Shown here: in pieces, positions 8,257-17,230 of the stretch
How the letters are laid out: each line of letters opens with the position of its first letter
Position numbering within the stretch: position 1 is the first letter of the stretch
Assembly (NCBI GenBank): GCA_030621785.1
Contig: JAUXGZ010000015.1
Span: 1 to 34,990, forward strand
Reading direction: 5' to 3'
DNA: 34,990 nt
Source: Gammaproteobacteria bacterium
GTDB lineage: Bacteria > Pseudomonadota > Gammaproteobacteria > DSM-19610
Program-made: the position numbers and the translations under genes
Notes under the pieces: generated by a model
The model's input: the letters and a program-made list of their open reading frames with translations, nothing else
Databases searched by the model: none
Told to the model about the DNA's origin: nothing

Positions 8257-9317
8257 CGCAGTTTCTCCCGGGGGAAATACAGGGTAGCCTCAAAATCCTC
8301 ACCGACTTCGCACAACGACACACCGGCCTGGACACCGAACGCCAGCTGCAGGCGCAGCCGAATGTTATCCAGAGCGATCCGGTTACCCTTGCGCCGGCTG
8401 GCCGTGCTGTGCTGCGTGCGGGGGTTGCGGATCACAATCGAAATACGCCGACCCTCGGCACGCCCGCTGACGCGAATACAACCACCGGCCGGCGAAGGCT
8501 CGATACCGTGATACACGGCATTTTCCAGCAGTGGCTGCAGAATCATCGAAGGCACCATGCGCTTGCGCGGCAACTGATCGATATCCCACTCGACCCGCAG
8601 ACGTTCACCCAGCCGCAGTGCCTCCATGCGCAGATAGCTGCTGGCGAGGAGAATCTCGTCGTCCAGCGTCACTGGCTGCGATGCCTTGCGCAACGTAACC
8701 CGGAACAGATCGGACAAGTCCTGTACCGCGCGCTCGGCCCGTTCCGGGTCGCTGCGCGTCAGGGCCGCAATACTGTTCATACTGTTAAACAGGAAGTGCG
8801 GCCGGATGCGGGCCTGCAAGGCTTCCACCCGCGCCTGTGCCTCGGCCTGAATCTGCCGGCGCCACTGATGCTGTACATACAGGTAGCGCAACACCAGCGC
8901 ACTGAGGATGGCGCTAATGCCAAGGTTGCGAAACAGGAAACCTGCGTGGTCGGAACCATCGGCCGGGTTGCCGCCGGAAAAGCCGGTGCGCCATGCCAGT
9001 TCGGTGATAATGGCCGTCACCAGCAACAGCAGCAGGTAGCTGACCAGTGCGGCAGCGGTATTACCGAAGCGCACCAGTAGTGGCCGCGCCAGGCACAGCA
9101 CCGCGGCGCTCGCCAGCGCAATCCATTGCACGAACAGGGAGACCAGACCCAGATCGCTCCAGGGATCGTTGTGACTGTTGGCCAGCACCAGCACAATGGC
9201 CAGCAACTCGGCGATCATGACCACCGCGAACACCAGCCGGATATCACAGAATCCCGGCAGGAAGAACGCTTCCTCCCGGGCAGACTCCCCACTACTGGAA
9301 CGTCCCTGATAACTCAT
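8253..9317 (-). CDS. algZ: AlgZ/FimS-type LytS-family sensor histidine kinase
   Basis: A 354-residue membrane sensor, the likely partner of AlgR. After a polar N-terminus (MSYQGRSSSGE) come about four transmembrane helices between residues 30 and 145, for example LVFAVVMIAELLAIVLVLA, WIALASAAVLCLARPLLV and AALVSYLLLLLVTAIITE. The His_kinase domain has the phosphoacceptor motif RIRPHFLFNSMNSI, then LQPLLENAVYHGIEP (N box) in a HATPase domain. The G-box part is short, as is usual in the LytS family. The frame is open to 9749, but that part lies inside argH antisense, so ATG 9317 was used. It is divergent from argH, with 85 bp between the start codons. Confidence 0.93.
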   Translation of the reverse strand: MSYQGRSSSGESAREEAFFLPGFCDIRLVFAVVMIAELLAIVLVLANSHNDPWSDLGLVSLFVQWIALASAAVLCLARPLLVRFGNTAAALVSYLLLLLVTAIITELAWRTGFSGGNPADGSDHAGFLFRNLGISAILSALVLRYLYVQHQWRRQIQAEAQARVEALQARIRPHFLFNSMNSIAALTRSDPERAERAVQDLSDLFRVTLRKASQPVTLDDEILLASSYLRMEALRLGERLRVEWDIDQLPRKRMVPSMILQPLLENAVYHGIEPSPAGGCIRVSGRAEGRRISIVIRNPRTQHSTASRRKGNRIALDNIRLRLQLAFGVQAGVSLCEVGEDFEATLYFPREKLR

Positions 9318-9387
9318 GGCAATAATCGTCTTCCCCGCAATGTCTATCCAGGCATAATAACGGCAGGGAGGCGCAGTTACTTTCGGG

Positions 9388-9393
9388 TATACT
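9388..9393 (+). promoter_or_regulatory. -10 element close to the argH start codon
   Basis: TATACT at 9388-9393 matches TATAAT in 5 of 6 bases and ends nine bases before the argH ATG at 9403. A start site at about 9400 would leave almost no leader. I see no good -35 element and no Shine-Dalgarno sequence between here and the ATG. Confidence 0.4.
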
Positions 9394-9402
9394 TGCGCGC
9401 TT

Positions 9403-10794
9403 ATGACTGAAAATACCGGCAATGAAAAACTCTGGGGCGGCCGCTTCACCGAATCCACCGATGCCTTTGTTGAAGCCTTCACGGCGTCGGTAAACTTCGA
9501 CCAGCGCCTGTATCGGTACGACATCGAAGGCTCGCGGGCACACGCACGCATGCTCGCCCATACCGGCATTCTTGCAGATACCGACCGCGATGCCATCCTG
9601 GACGGACTGGATCTCATCGAACGGGAAATCGAGGCCGGTGACTTCGAGTGGTCCGTGCAGCGTGAAGACGTCCACATGAACATCGAGGCACGACTCACCG
9701 CCCTGATCGGCGAAGCCGGCAAGAAGCTGCACACCGGACGTTCACGCAACGACCAGGTTGCTACCGACCTGCGACTCTACCTGCGGGATTGCATCGATGC
9801 CGCTGTCAGTGAGCTGAACCGTCTGCAAACCGGCCTGCTGGAGCTTGCCGAACGCGAGGCCGACACCCTGATGCCGGGCTTCACCCACCTGCAGGTTGCC
9901 ATGCCGGTGACCTTCGGCCATCACATGCTGGCCTGGTTCGAGAATCTGCAACGCGATCGCGAACGGCTGCTGGACTGCCGCCGGCGCGTGAACATCATGC
10001 CGTTGGGCGCCGCCGCACTGGCCGGCACCAGCTTCCCCATCGATCGGCACTTCAGTGCCCGGCTGCTGGGCTTCGATGTGCCGGCAGAAAATTCGCTGGA
10101 CGCGGTCAGCGATCGGGATTTCGTTATCGAATTCTGCAGCGATGCCGCGCTGGTACTCATACACCTGTCGCGTTTTTCCGAGGAACTCGTGCTGTGGGCC
10201 TCGGCGCAGTTCGACTTCATCGACTTGCCCGATCGCTTCTGCACCGGCTCCAGCATCATGCCGCAGAAGAAAAACCCGGATGTACCGGAACTGGTACGCG
10301 GCAAGGCCGGCCGCGTGACCGGTCACCTGGTAAGCCTGCTGATGTTGATGAAAGGTCAGCCACTGGCCTACAACAAGGACAACCAGGAAGACAAGGAACC
10401 GCTGTTCGATACCGTCGATACCCTGCTCGGCTGCCTGCGTGCCTTTGCCGATATGGCGCCGGCCCTGCAGTTGAAGTCAGACAATATGCGCCGCGCTGCG
10501 GCCAGCGGTTATTCCACCGCCACAGATCTCGCCGACTACCTGGTACGCAAGGGGCTGGCGTTTCGCGATGCCCACGAAATCGTCGGCAACGCAGTACGCA
10601 TTGGCATCGACAGCAATCGTGACCTGTCGGAAATGGGCCTGGAAGAACTGCAACAACTCGCCCCGGTTATCGACACCGACGTCTTCGAGGTACTCTCCCT
10701 GGAAGGATCCGTAGCGGCCCGGGATCACTTCGGCGGCACCGCACCACGCCAGGTACGCAAAGCCATCAGCCGTGCCCGCGAACGCCTCGGGTAA
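9403..10794 (+). CDS. argH: Argininosuccinate lyase
   Basis: A 463-residue cytosolic enzyme that splits argininosuccinate into arginine and fumarate, the last step of arginine synthesis. The family opening [20 protein letters not shown] is present, then [20 protein letters not shown] and the fumarase/aspartase superfamily signature [20 protein letters not shown] starting at residue 282, with the catalytic Ser near 283. Length is normal (about 460). ATG 9403 is immediately upstream of the conserved N-terminus. There is no clear ribosome binding site and a -10 box lies very close, so the message may be leaderless. Its stop is six bases from that of the GGDEF-EAL gene, which converges on it. Confidence 0.97.
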   Translation: MTENTGNEKLWGGRFTESTDAFVEAFTASVNFDQRLYRYDIEGSRAHARMLAHTGILADTDRDAILDGLDLIEREIEAGDFEWSVQREDVHMNIEARLTALIGEAGKKLHTGRSRNDQVATDLRLYLRDCIDAAVSELNRLQTGLLELAEREADTLMPGFTHLQVAMPVTFGHHMLAWFENLQRDRERLLDCRRRVNIMPLGAAALAGTSFPIDRHFSARLLGFDVPAENSLDAVSDRDFVIEFCSDAALVLIHLSRFSEELVLWASAQFDFIDLPDRFCTGSSIMPQKKNPDVPELVRGKAGRVTGHLVSLLMLMKGQPLAYNKDNQEDKEPLFDTVDTLLGCLRAFADMAPALQLKSDNMRRAAASGYSTATDLADYLVRKGLAFRDAHEIVGNAVRIGIDSNRDLSEMGLEELQQLAPVIDTDVFEVLSLEGSVAARDHFGGTAPRQVRKAISRARERLG

Positions 10795-10800
10795 CGAACC

Positions 10801-13221
10801 CTAGCCCACGCTCCTGAAGCGTGGCGGCAATGCGCGCTCGACAACCTTGTTCGCGCTTTCAATGATCAGGTCTGTACCGGGCTTGCCAAGATAATAGCCC
10901 TGCACATAGTCGACACCCAGGCCCAGCACACGCTGGAATACCTGTTCGTTTTCGACGAACTCGGCAACCGTGCGCATACCCATGCCACGCGCCACATCGA
11001 CCAGCGCCTTGACGAACATCTGGTCCGACTTGCTGTTGTGTATGTCGCGAATAAAACTGCCATCGATCTTGAGTACATCGGCGTGCAGGTGCTTGAGATA
11101 GGAGAACGATGAAAAACCGGCGCCGAAATCGTCGAGTGATACCTGGCAACCCAGGCAGCGTACCTTCCTGATAAACTCGATAGCGGTATTCAGCTGTTCG
11201 CAGGCGGCTGTTTCGGTGATTTCAAAGGTGATCCGGTGCGGATCGACCCCCGCTTCCCGGACTTCACGTTCGATCAGTTCGTACATGCCATGATCGCCAA
11301 CCGACATCCCGGAAAGGTTGATCGAGAAGCCTATACTGTCCAGCTCCGGCGGCAGCTCCGCCAGATGGTGTATCGCCCGGCTCAACACCCAGCGATCCAG
11401 CTTCTGGATAAAACCGAACCGCTCGGCCACCGGTATAAACTTGCCGGGCTCGATCAGCGAACCATCATCGTCCTGCATCCGGACCAGTACTTCGTAGTGG
11501 TGTACCGGACTGCTGAACAGGGCCACGATCGGCTGGAACACCAGCCGTAGCGCATTATTCTCCAGCGCCTCGAGCAAACGGTCCTTCCATACCAGCGAAT
11601 CATCCATGCGCTCACGCATCATGGCATTTTCATCGTAACGGTATACCCGGTTACGACCTGCCTCCTTGGCCGAAGACATGGCCGCATCCGCCTTGGCCAG
11701 CAGCTCCACCGGCACCTCGCCCTGCTGCGGAAAAGTGACCATGCCGATGCTCGCCGTGACATTAAGAGTACGCCCCGCATATACGGGTTTCAGTGTCGTG
11801 ATGCGCTCGAGAATCCTGTGCGCCCTTTCGATACCCTGCTGTTCGGTCATGGCGACGCAGGCAACTGCAAACTCGTCACCGCTGATACGCGCCAACAGGT
11901 CCTGCTCGCAGGATGCATCTTTCAGATAACCCGCGACCTGCACAATGATCCGGTCACCGATCGCATGGCCGGCGGTATCGTTCACCAGCTTGAGGTGATC
12001 GAGATCAATCAACAACAACACGCCCGCCTGCCCGCTGCGCTGGGCGCGAAGTATTTCATGCTGCAAATCCTGCAGGAACCTGCGGCGGTTATACAGGCCG
12101 GTCAGATGATCCTGGTTAGCCAGCACCACCATGCGACGCTCGTCCTGTTTCAGCTTGGTAATATCACGCACCGTGCCGCGAAAGCCGGTGAACTGCCGGT
12201 CGGTATATACCGGCACCGCATTCAGGCGCAGACAGTGCTGGTCTCCCTGCAGATTCCTCAACCAGATTTCCACATCCTTGAAACTGGCCGGCTCGCTGTC
12301 GTGTGGCTGCAGCAGATCCATCAATTCACCCGGCACGCTACCGGGCAATTCCGCAGGCGTTTTACCCAACCAGCTTTCGACCGGCATATCGATCGTGTTG
12401 GAGACTGTTTCAGAAACGTAGCTAAAGCGGCCTGAGCCATCGGTTTCCCACAACCAGTCCGACGAACTGGCGGCGAAATCCAGGAAACGCTGCCGACTGT
12501 TTTCCAGATCTTCCCGGGAAGACTGGAGTGTTTCCAGCATACGGTTGAACGAGCGGGTCAGTTGTCCCAGTTCGTCGCCGCGTTTCCCGGGTACGTTTAT
12601 ATTCAGGTCACCATTACTGATTGCCCGGGTGGCATGTGCGAGTAACTGGATCGGTCGGGTCAGCGTGCGCCGGCTGATGCTGATCCCCAGCAGTACTGCT
12701 GTCAGCAGGATCAACAGGGAAAAGTACAGGGCATTCTCCCCCAGTACGCGATAGGGCGCCCAGTAGACCGAATGCCGGACCGCCAGCAACAGGTCCACCG
12801 CGCCCCCGTCACTGTCGGACGGGTAGCGGAGCCGCAGGACTGTTCCGCTGTAACGCTCACCGGCGAGTTCGAAAAGCAACCAGCCGTGGTCATCCGCGGC
12901 AGCTTTCAGGCGATTCAGTTCCGGCTGAATGTTATCAATAGTGCTGGCCAGCAAGCGGCTGCCACTAAAGACCACGACATCCGCGTAGACCCGTTGTTTA
13001 ACTTCGGCCACGTCCTGCCGGTTAAATTTACGGCCGGTCAGCAGACTCTCGAAACTATTGACCCGCAGTTGCCCGAAGGCATTGCGAGCCCGCTCCAGAT
13101 CGGTATTTATACTGGTTTCGACGTGTTCCCTTACCAGCAGGAACATTACACCTGCCAGTGCGACCAGAACGGCCATCACCAGCGAAACAACGAAAAGCGC
13201 GTTCTTCTGCTCTATATTCAC
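10801..13221 (-). CDS. Membrane HAMP-PAS-GGDEF-EAL protein (cyclic di-GMP turnover)
   Basis: About 806 residues. The order is a first transmembrane helix (about 8-28, LFVVSLVMAVLVALAGVMFL), a periplasmic sensor of about 130 residues, a second helix (ALYFSLLILLTAVLLGISIS), HAMP (about 180-230), PAS (about 245-360, WLWETDGSGRFSYVSE), GGDEF (about 370-520) and EAL (about 550-800). The diguanylate cyclase site reads RISGDEFAV, so the first Gly is Ser, a variant found in some active enzymes. The phosphodiesterase site reads YEVLVRM (EVL for EAL), with NLSG, EITETA, DDFGAGFSSF and the late Glu in VAEFVENEQ kept, so EAL activity is likely. No RxxD inhibitory site was recognised. The start is uncertain: GTG 13221 (GGAG upstream) or GTG 13272. 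Confidence 0.9.
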   Translation of the reverse strand: MNIEQKNALFVVSLVMAVLVALAGVMFLLVREHVETSINTDLERARNAFGQLRVNSFESLLTGRKFNRQDVAEVKQRVYADVVVFSGSRLLASTIDNIQPELNRLKAAADDHGWLLFELAGERYSGTVLRLRYPSDSDGGAVDLLLAVRHSVYWAPYRVLGENALYFSLLILLTAVLLGISISRRTLTRPIQLLAHATRAISNGDLNINVPGKRGDELGQLTRSFNRMLETLQSSREDLENSRQRFLDFAASSSDWLWETDGSGRFSYVSETVSNTIDMPVESWLGKTPAELPGSVPGELMDLLQPHDSEPASFKDVEIWLRNLQGDQHCLRLNAVPVYTDRQFTGFRGTVRDITKLKQDERRMVVLANQDHLTGLYNRRRFLQDLQHEILRAQRSGQAGVLLLIDLDHLKLVNDTAGHAIGDRIIVQVAGYLKDASCEQDLLARISGDEFAVACVAMTEQQGIERAHRILERITTLKPVYAGRTLNVTASIGMVTFPQQGEVPVELLAKADAAMSSAKEAGRNRVYRYDENAMMRERMDDSLVWKDRLLEALENNALRLVFQPIVALFSSPVHHYEVLVRMQDDDGSLIEPGKFIPVAERFGFIQKLDRWVLSRAIHHLAELPPELDSIGFSINLSGMSVGDHGMYELIEREVREAGVDPHRITFEITETAACEQLNTAIEFIRKVRCLGCQVSLDDFGAGFSSFSYLKHLHADVLKIDGSFIRDIHNSKSDQMFVKALVDVARGMGMRTVAEFVENEQVFQRVLGLGVDYVQGYYLGKPGTDLIIESANKVVERALPPRFRSVG

Positions 13222-13369
13222 AGCTGCCGGGGCTCCGCGGCACGGAGCGTGGACGCAGCGGCGCACAGCCACGCGCAGGTGCTGTCAGGCCAACTTCCTG
13301 ATGTGTGGATCCCAACCATCAACCGGTACTCGTGCGTAACTGACTCCACGGGTATATCGGCTACCGATG

Positions 13370-13378
13370 TGATTTAAT
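13370..13378 (+). promoter_or_regulatory. Extended -10 element for the MazG-like gene
   Basis: TGATTTAAT (TGn plus TTTAAT) ends eight bases before the ATG at 13386. A start site would fall at or just before the ATG, so the leader may be absent. The only ribosome-binding-site-like sequence is a weak GAG at 13380-13382. Confidence 0.4.
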
Positions 13379-13385
13379 TGAGTGT

Positions 13386-13754
13386 ATGAAAAAAGACACG
13401 CCGACCGATAGCCTGGAATGCCTGCGCGCCCGCCTGGCGACCTTTGCCGACAGCCGCGACTGGCAGCAATTTCACTCACCGAAAAACCTCGCCATGGCAC
13501 TCATTGCAGAAGCGGCCGAGCTGGTAGAGCATTTTCAATGGCTTAGCGAGGATCAAAGCCGCAACCTGCCGGCCGCCAAGCGGGATGAAGTACGTCTGGA
13601 ACTGGCCGACATTCTCATCTACCTCATCCGCAGCGCAGACCAGCTGGATGTTGATCTGATTGCCGCCGCGCAGGACAAAATCAAAATCAACGAAAACCGC
13701 TATCCGGTTGAAAAAGTAAAGGGAAAGGCCCGCCGCGCCGCCGAATACGACTGA
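13386..13754 (+). CDS. MazG-like nucleotide pyrophosphohydrolase (dCTPase/RS21-C6 type)
   Basis: A 122-residue, all-alpha NTP pyrophosphohydrolase of the MazG superfamily, expected to hydrolyse nucleoside or deoxynucleoside triphosphates to monophosphate plus pyrophosphate for pool cleaning. Metal-binding residues sit in EAAELVEHFQW (E42, E45, E48) and in ELADILIYL (E72 and D75), the ExxE plus ExxD pattern. The ending KINENRYPVEKVKG is typical of the group similar to eukaryotic dCTPase (RS21-C6). The protein is a single domain of normal length. It is divergent from the GGDEF-EAL gene and followed on the same strand by cyaA after a 165-bp leader with its own control signals. The preferred substrate cannot be read from sequence. 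Confidence 0.9.
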   Translation: MKKDTPTDSLECLRARLATFADSRDWQQFHSPKNLAMALIAEAAELVEHFQWLSEDQSRNLPAAKRDEVRLELADILIYLIRSADQLDVDLIAAAQDKIKINENRYPVEKVKGKARRAAEYD

Positions 13755-13761
13755 TCCGCAG

Positions 13762-13777
13762 TGTGAACCGCAACACA
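13762..13777 (+). promoter_or_regulatory. CRP/Vfr-type site in the cyaA leader
   Basis: TGTGA-ACCGCA-ACACA matches the CRP consensus TGTGA-N6-TCACA at 9 of 10 positions. A TATAAA box lies just downstream at 13783-13788, giving a start near 13795 and placing the site centre around -25. A regulator bound there would block the promoter. Repression of cyaA by CRP-cAMP is known in E. coli; its use here is inferred. Confidence 0.5.
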
Positions 13778-13782
13778 TTCCA

Positions 13783-13788
13783 TATAAA
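13783..13788 (+). promoter_or_regulatory. -10 element of a cyaA promoter
   Basis: TATAAA, 5 of 6 matches to TATAAT, about 130 bases before the chosen cyaA start. No good -35 hexamer is visible 17 bases upstream. Confidence 0.4.
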
Positions 13789-13919
13789 GGATCTGTCACA
13801 GATTCCGCTACAGGCAGCAGGAGCCGGTCCGCACGCAAACTGATCCATTGCAGACATTCTCCCGGTGCCGGCCGTCGGCCGGCGACCTGTTTTCCCCTGT
13901 GTCCCGGAGTATCAAGCTG

Positions 13920-16790
13920 ATGACGAATTCTGGCCGCGAGGTCAAAGCGGAAATCGTCATGGACGCACTGGAACTGCGCGCAGTCAAACGGCGTTTCATG
14001 GCGCTGAACAAAGATCGGTTGCGCCTGGTGCAGGAGTCACTGGATCGGCGTCAGCGGGACTTCATCCACCTGCTACCGCTGCTGTTCCATATCAACCACC
14101 CGATGCTGCCCGGCTACATTTCCAACCAGACACCCTGTGGAATATCCGGTTACATGCCGAGCCGGCGAACGATCCAGGCGGCCCGCAGTCTGGCGAAAAG
14201 TTTTTCACACCAACGCCGCGCCCAGCAGCGCTATTCCATTCATGCGCTGTACCTGATGGGCAGTACCGGCACCATCGCTTACACGCGGGCCAGTGATTTC
14301 GATATCTGGGTGTGCCACCGACCGGGACTTTCTGCCAGCGAACAGCAAACCCTGCAGGACCGGACGGACAGTATCGAGGTCTGGGCCGGTTCACTGGGGC
14401 TGGAGGTGCACTTCTTCCTGATGGATGATGCCGCCTTCAGAACCCGCGATCATCAGCAGCTCTCAAACGAGAATGCCGGCAGTTCCCAGCACCGTCTGCT
14501 ACTGGATGAGTTCTACCGCACCAGCCTGCTGGTAGCCGGCCGGTTTCCGGTCTGGTGGCTGGTGCCACCCGAACATGAAACCGACTATGACGAATACGTC
14601 CACCGGCTGATCGCTAACCGCTTTATCAAGGCCAACGATACCGTCAACTTTGGCGGCCTCGGCCAGCTGCCGAGGGAAGAATTTCTCGGTGCCACCCTGT
14701 GGCAACTCTACAAGGCGGTGGATTCACCCTACAAATCCATGCTCAAGATCCTGCTGATGGAAGCCTACGCCAGTGACGACGCCAGCGTGGAGCTGCTGGC
14801 CATCCAGTTCAAAAAAGCACTGTACCAGGCCGACGTACGCCGGACGCAACTCGATCCCTACATCATGATGTGCAACACCGTGGAAAACTACCTGTTCTCG
14901 CAGCGACAGCTCCACCGTCTCGATCTGGCACGGCGCTGTTTCTATTTCAAGGTCAACGAGGCCATGAGTAAGCCGGACCGACGCACCCGCCAGAGCTGGC
15001 GACGCGAGGCTATGCGCGAACTGGTGTCGGACTGGGGCTGGAGCCAGTCACGTCTGGAACTGCTTGATCAACGCCGGCAATGGAAAATCCAGCGCGTACT
15101 GGAAGAACGCAACATGCTGGTACGTGAACTCACCCGCAGCTATCAGGCACTTTCCAGGTCAGGACGCGATGCCGGCAACCATCAGGCCATCAACGCCGGC
15201 GACCTGAATCTACTGGGGCGAAAGCTGTATGTTGCCTTTGAGCGCAAGGCCGGCAAGGTCGAAATGATCAACCCCGGCATCTCCGCCGACCTGTCCGAAG
15301 AACGTCTCTCCCTGCACCACATCACCGGACGACAGCAGCGGGGCTGGGCTGTCTACCAGGGTAATGTGCCCCCTGGTGAAACCTCCGGGCACACGGCACT
15401 GAAGCGTACCACCAGCCTGCTGGAACTGCTGTGCTGGTGTCACTTTAACCGACTGGTCAACCGCAACCCGTCGATTATCAGTATATTCCCGCCCGAAGGC
15501 GATCTGTCCCAGTGGGAAGTTCGCTGTGTACTCGACTGCCTGCAACAGCTGTTTCCCGATGGCAAGCCACCCGCTACGGATTTACAGGCACTGGCAGACG
15601 AGACCTGTATACGCCGCGCCGGCCTGTTCATCAACCTGGCACACGATCCCATGGCCAAGCTGTCGCGTAACGGCATGCACCTGGTCAGCGAGCGGATCGA
15701 CCCACTCAGCTACGGCGGACAATGGGAGAACCTTGCGGTTGGCTTCGAGATGGTCGCTGCGACATCCTGGGGTGAGGTACTTACCTTCCGCTATCACGGC
15801 CCGACGGCACTGCTTTCCTGGCTGTGCGACTGTTACGCCTGGGTGCCGGTCAATTCCGGCAGGACACCCCCACCGGTTCCCTGCTTCAGCTTTTCTTCCT
15901 CGCGTGGCGCCATCATTGCCCGTCGACTGGAAGAACTGTATGACGAAATCACGGACTATTTTTATCACAACTACTGGCGTCGCCACGCGCGTTATGCACT
16001 CCGTATCGGCCATAACTACTACGTACTGCAATGCGAAAACGACATCCCCCGCTATCACGAACTGGATTCCCAGGCTGCCCTGCTGCGCTACCTTGGACAG
16101 CCGCAGGCAGGCTTCAGCCCCATACGCGTCGATGGGCAGGCATTCAGCGACTCGCCACTACCACTGCTGCTGGAGAAGAATGAGGAAGGGGTGGTGCAGC
16201 TGTTTTTCCGGGTAACCGGCCACCGTGCCAGGTTATACATCCTCGATGAGCGTGGCTCGCTGTTCTATCACACAACGTTGTTTCACGATCACCGTACACT
16301 GCTGGCGCACTACCAGGCTTTCCTCGGCAGCGTGCACTACCGCATGCGCAACATGGTGGCAAGTCACAGTCTGTCAGACAACGATGACACGCAATACCTG
16401 CAAATCGTACGTAACCGCCGGGACGAATACCTGCTCGAGCCCATCGACGGCAGTCTGTGGCCCGAACCGGATTCCGACATGGGCGTACAGCTCATCGGCA
16501 ACCCGGATGATACAAACGGCGATGCCTTCAGCATTTTCTGCCGCGAGCAGGAGTTTTCTTCTCTGGAATATGGCGGGGATGTTTTCGCACAGGTTGCCCG
16601 GCACATTATCGGGCAACGACACAGCGGCGGCAGTTACCCGATCCACATTACCGACATCGATCTGTGTCCCGCCATGCTGGGTACGGACAGTGCGAGCGGC
16701 GTACAAACGGTACACTTCCTGCAGCAGAAAAAACGTATTGAATACCTGCTGAACCATGCGCTGGAAAACCGGGCGCAGGCAGACGCCTAA
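13920..16790 (+). CDS. cyaA: Class I adenylate cyclase
   Basis: A 956-residue enzyme making cyclic AMP from ATP, of the enterobacterial/Pseudomonas class I type. The N-terminal catalytic domain starts with LLPLLFHINHPMLPGYIS, then YLMGSTGTIAYTRASDFDIW (about residues 111-130), with the nucleotidyltransferase-like G-S and D-x-D residues. A long C-terminal regulatory region follows. The length is close to that of characterised members (about 850-950). I chose ATG 13920, which has GGAG ten bases upstream and gives an N-terminus resembling Pseudomonas CyaA; in-frame alternatives are 13848 and 13959. Its TAA interlocks with the TAG of the convergent DUF302 gene. The leader carries a possible CRP site, suggesting feedback control. 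Confidence 0.96.
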   Translation: MTNSGREVKAEIVMDALELRAVKRRFMALNKDRLRLVQESLDRRQRDFIHLLPLLFHINHPMLPGYISNQTPCGISGYMPSRRTIQAARSLAKSFSHQRRAQQRYSIHALYLMGSTGTIAYTRASDFDIWVCHRPGLSASEQQTLQDRTDSIEVWAGSLGLEVHFFLMDDAAFRTRDHQQLSNENAGSSQHRLLLDEFYRTSLLVAGRFPVWWLVPPEHETDYDEYVHRLIANRFIKANDTVNFGGLGQLPREEFLGATLWQLYKAVDSPYKSMLKILLMEAYASDDASVELLAIQFKKALYQADVRRTQLDPYIMMCNTVENYLFSQRQLHRLDLARRCFYFKVNEAMSKPDRRTRQSWRREAMRELVSDWGWSQSRLELLDQRRQWKIQRVLEERNMLVRELTRSYQALSRSGRDAGNHQAINAGDLNLLGRKLYVAFERKAGKVEMINPGISADLSEERLSLHHITGRQQRGWAVYQGNVPPGETSGHTALKRTTSLLELLCWCHFNRLVNRNPSIISIFPPEGDLSQWEVRCVLDCLQQLFPDGKPPATDLQALADETCIRRAGLFINLAHDPMAKLSRNGMHLVSERIDPLSYGGQWENLAVGFEMVAATSWGEVLTFRYHGPTALLSWLCDCYAWVPVNSGRTPPPVPCFSFSSSRGAIIARRLEELYDEITDYFYHNYWRRHARYALRIGHNYYVLQCENDIPRYHELDSQAALLRYLGQPQAGFSPIRVDGQAFSDSPLPLLLEKNEEGVVQLFFRVTGHRARLYILDERGSLFYHTTLFHDHRTLLAHYQAFLGSVHYRMRNMVASHSLSDNDDTQYLQIVRNRRDEYLLEPIDGSLWPEPDSDMGVQLIGNPDDTNGDAFSIFCREQEFSSLEYGGDVFAQVARHIIGQRHSGGSYPIHITDIDLCPAMLGTDSASGVQTVHFLQQKKRIEYLLNHALENRAQADA

Positions 16791-17230
16791 TCCGCCGTGC
16801 GAACCTCGTCGAGGATCTGGCGAATATCGTTCTCCCACTTGTCGAACCTCGACTGCAGACTGCCACTGGCGTAGTTCGGGCGCAAATGCGCAAAACTCGA
16901 AGCCAGCAGGATGGTTTCATCACCCTCGGCAAAAATCGCAATTTTCATCGGGAAGTAAGGAACCAGCTCCGGGTACTGTTCACTGAGCAGGTTCAGCTCA
17001 TCGATGTCACCAAAAAAAACCACCCGGTACCTGTCTGTGGCGTAACCGGATTCGGTCAGCCCGATATCGACGCGCTGCACGCGTGAAACCTTGTAGGCAT
17101 GGTTGCCGATCGCCTCCTGCAACACCGTCATGGCCTCCGGGAAGGACAGCTGGGTACGCACCATGAAAAGATCCTGGGCAACGAGCAGCGGAGAGCACAA
17201 CAGCAGGAGCAGGAACAGGTATTTTTTCAC
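16787..17230 (-). CDS. Exported DUF302 protein
   Basis: A 147-residue protein with a signal peptide (MKKYLFLLLLLCSPLLVAQ), so it probably acts in the periplasm. The mature part is a single DUF302-like domain (SFPEAMTVLQEAIGNHAYKV, VVFFGDIDELNLLSEQYPEL, VPYFPMKIAIF). DUF302 has no established function. The two cysteines seen in the partner protein's DUF302 domain (in YFCN and LPCR) are replaced here by Gly and Met (FFGD, YFPM). The start overlaps the upstream cytochrome-DUF302 stop by ATGA, so the two are translated together and may form a complex; that is inference. The end interlocks with the end of cyaA. Confidence 0.85.
   Translation of the reverse strand: MKKYLFLLLLLCSPLLVAQDLFMVRTQLSFPEAMTVLQEAIGNHAYKVSRVQRVDIGLTESGYATDRYRVVFFGDIDELNLLSEQYPELVPYFPMKIAIFAEGDETILLASSFAHLRPNYASGSLQSRFDKWENDIRQILDEVRTAD

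Noticed and set aside
9318-9749. N-terminal extension of AlgZ
   Set aside because: It lies antisense to argH and translates to a Ser/Arg-rich sequence typical of a shadow frame.
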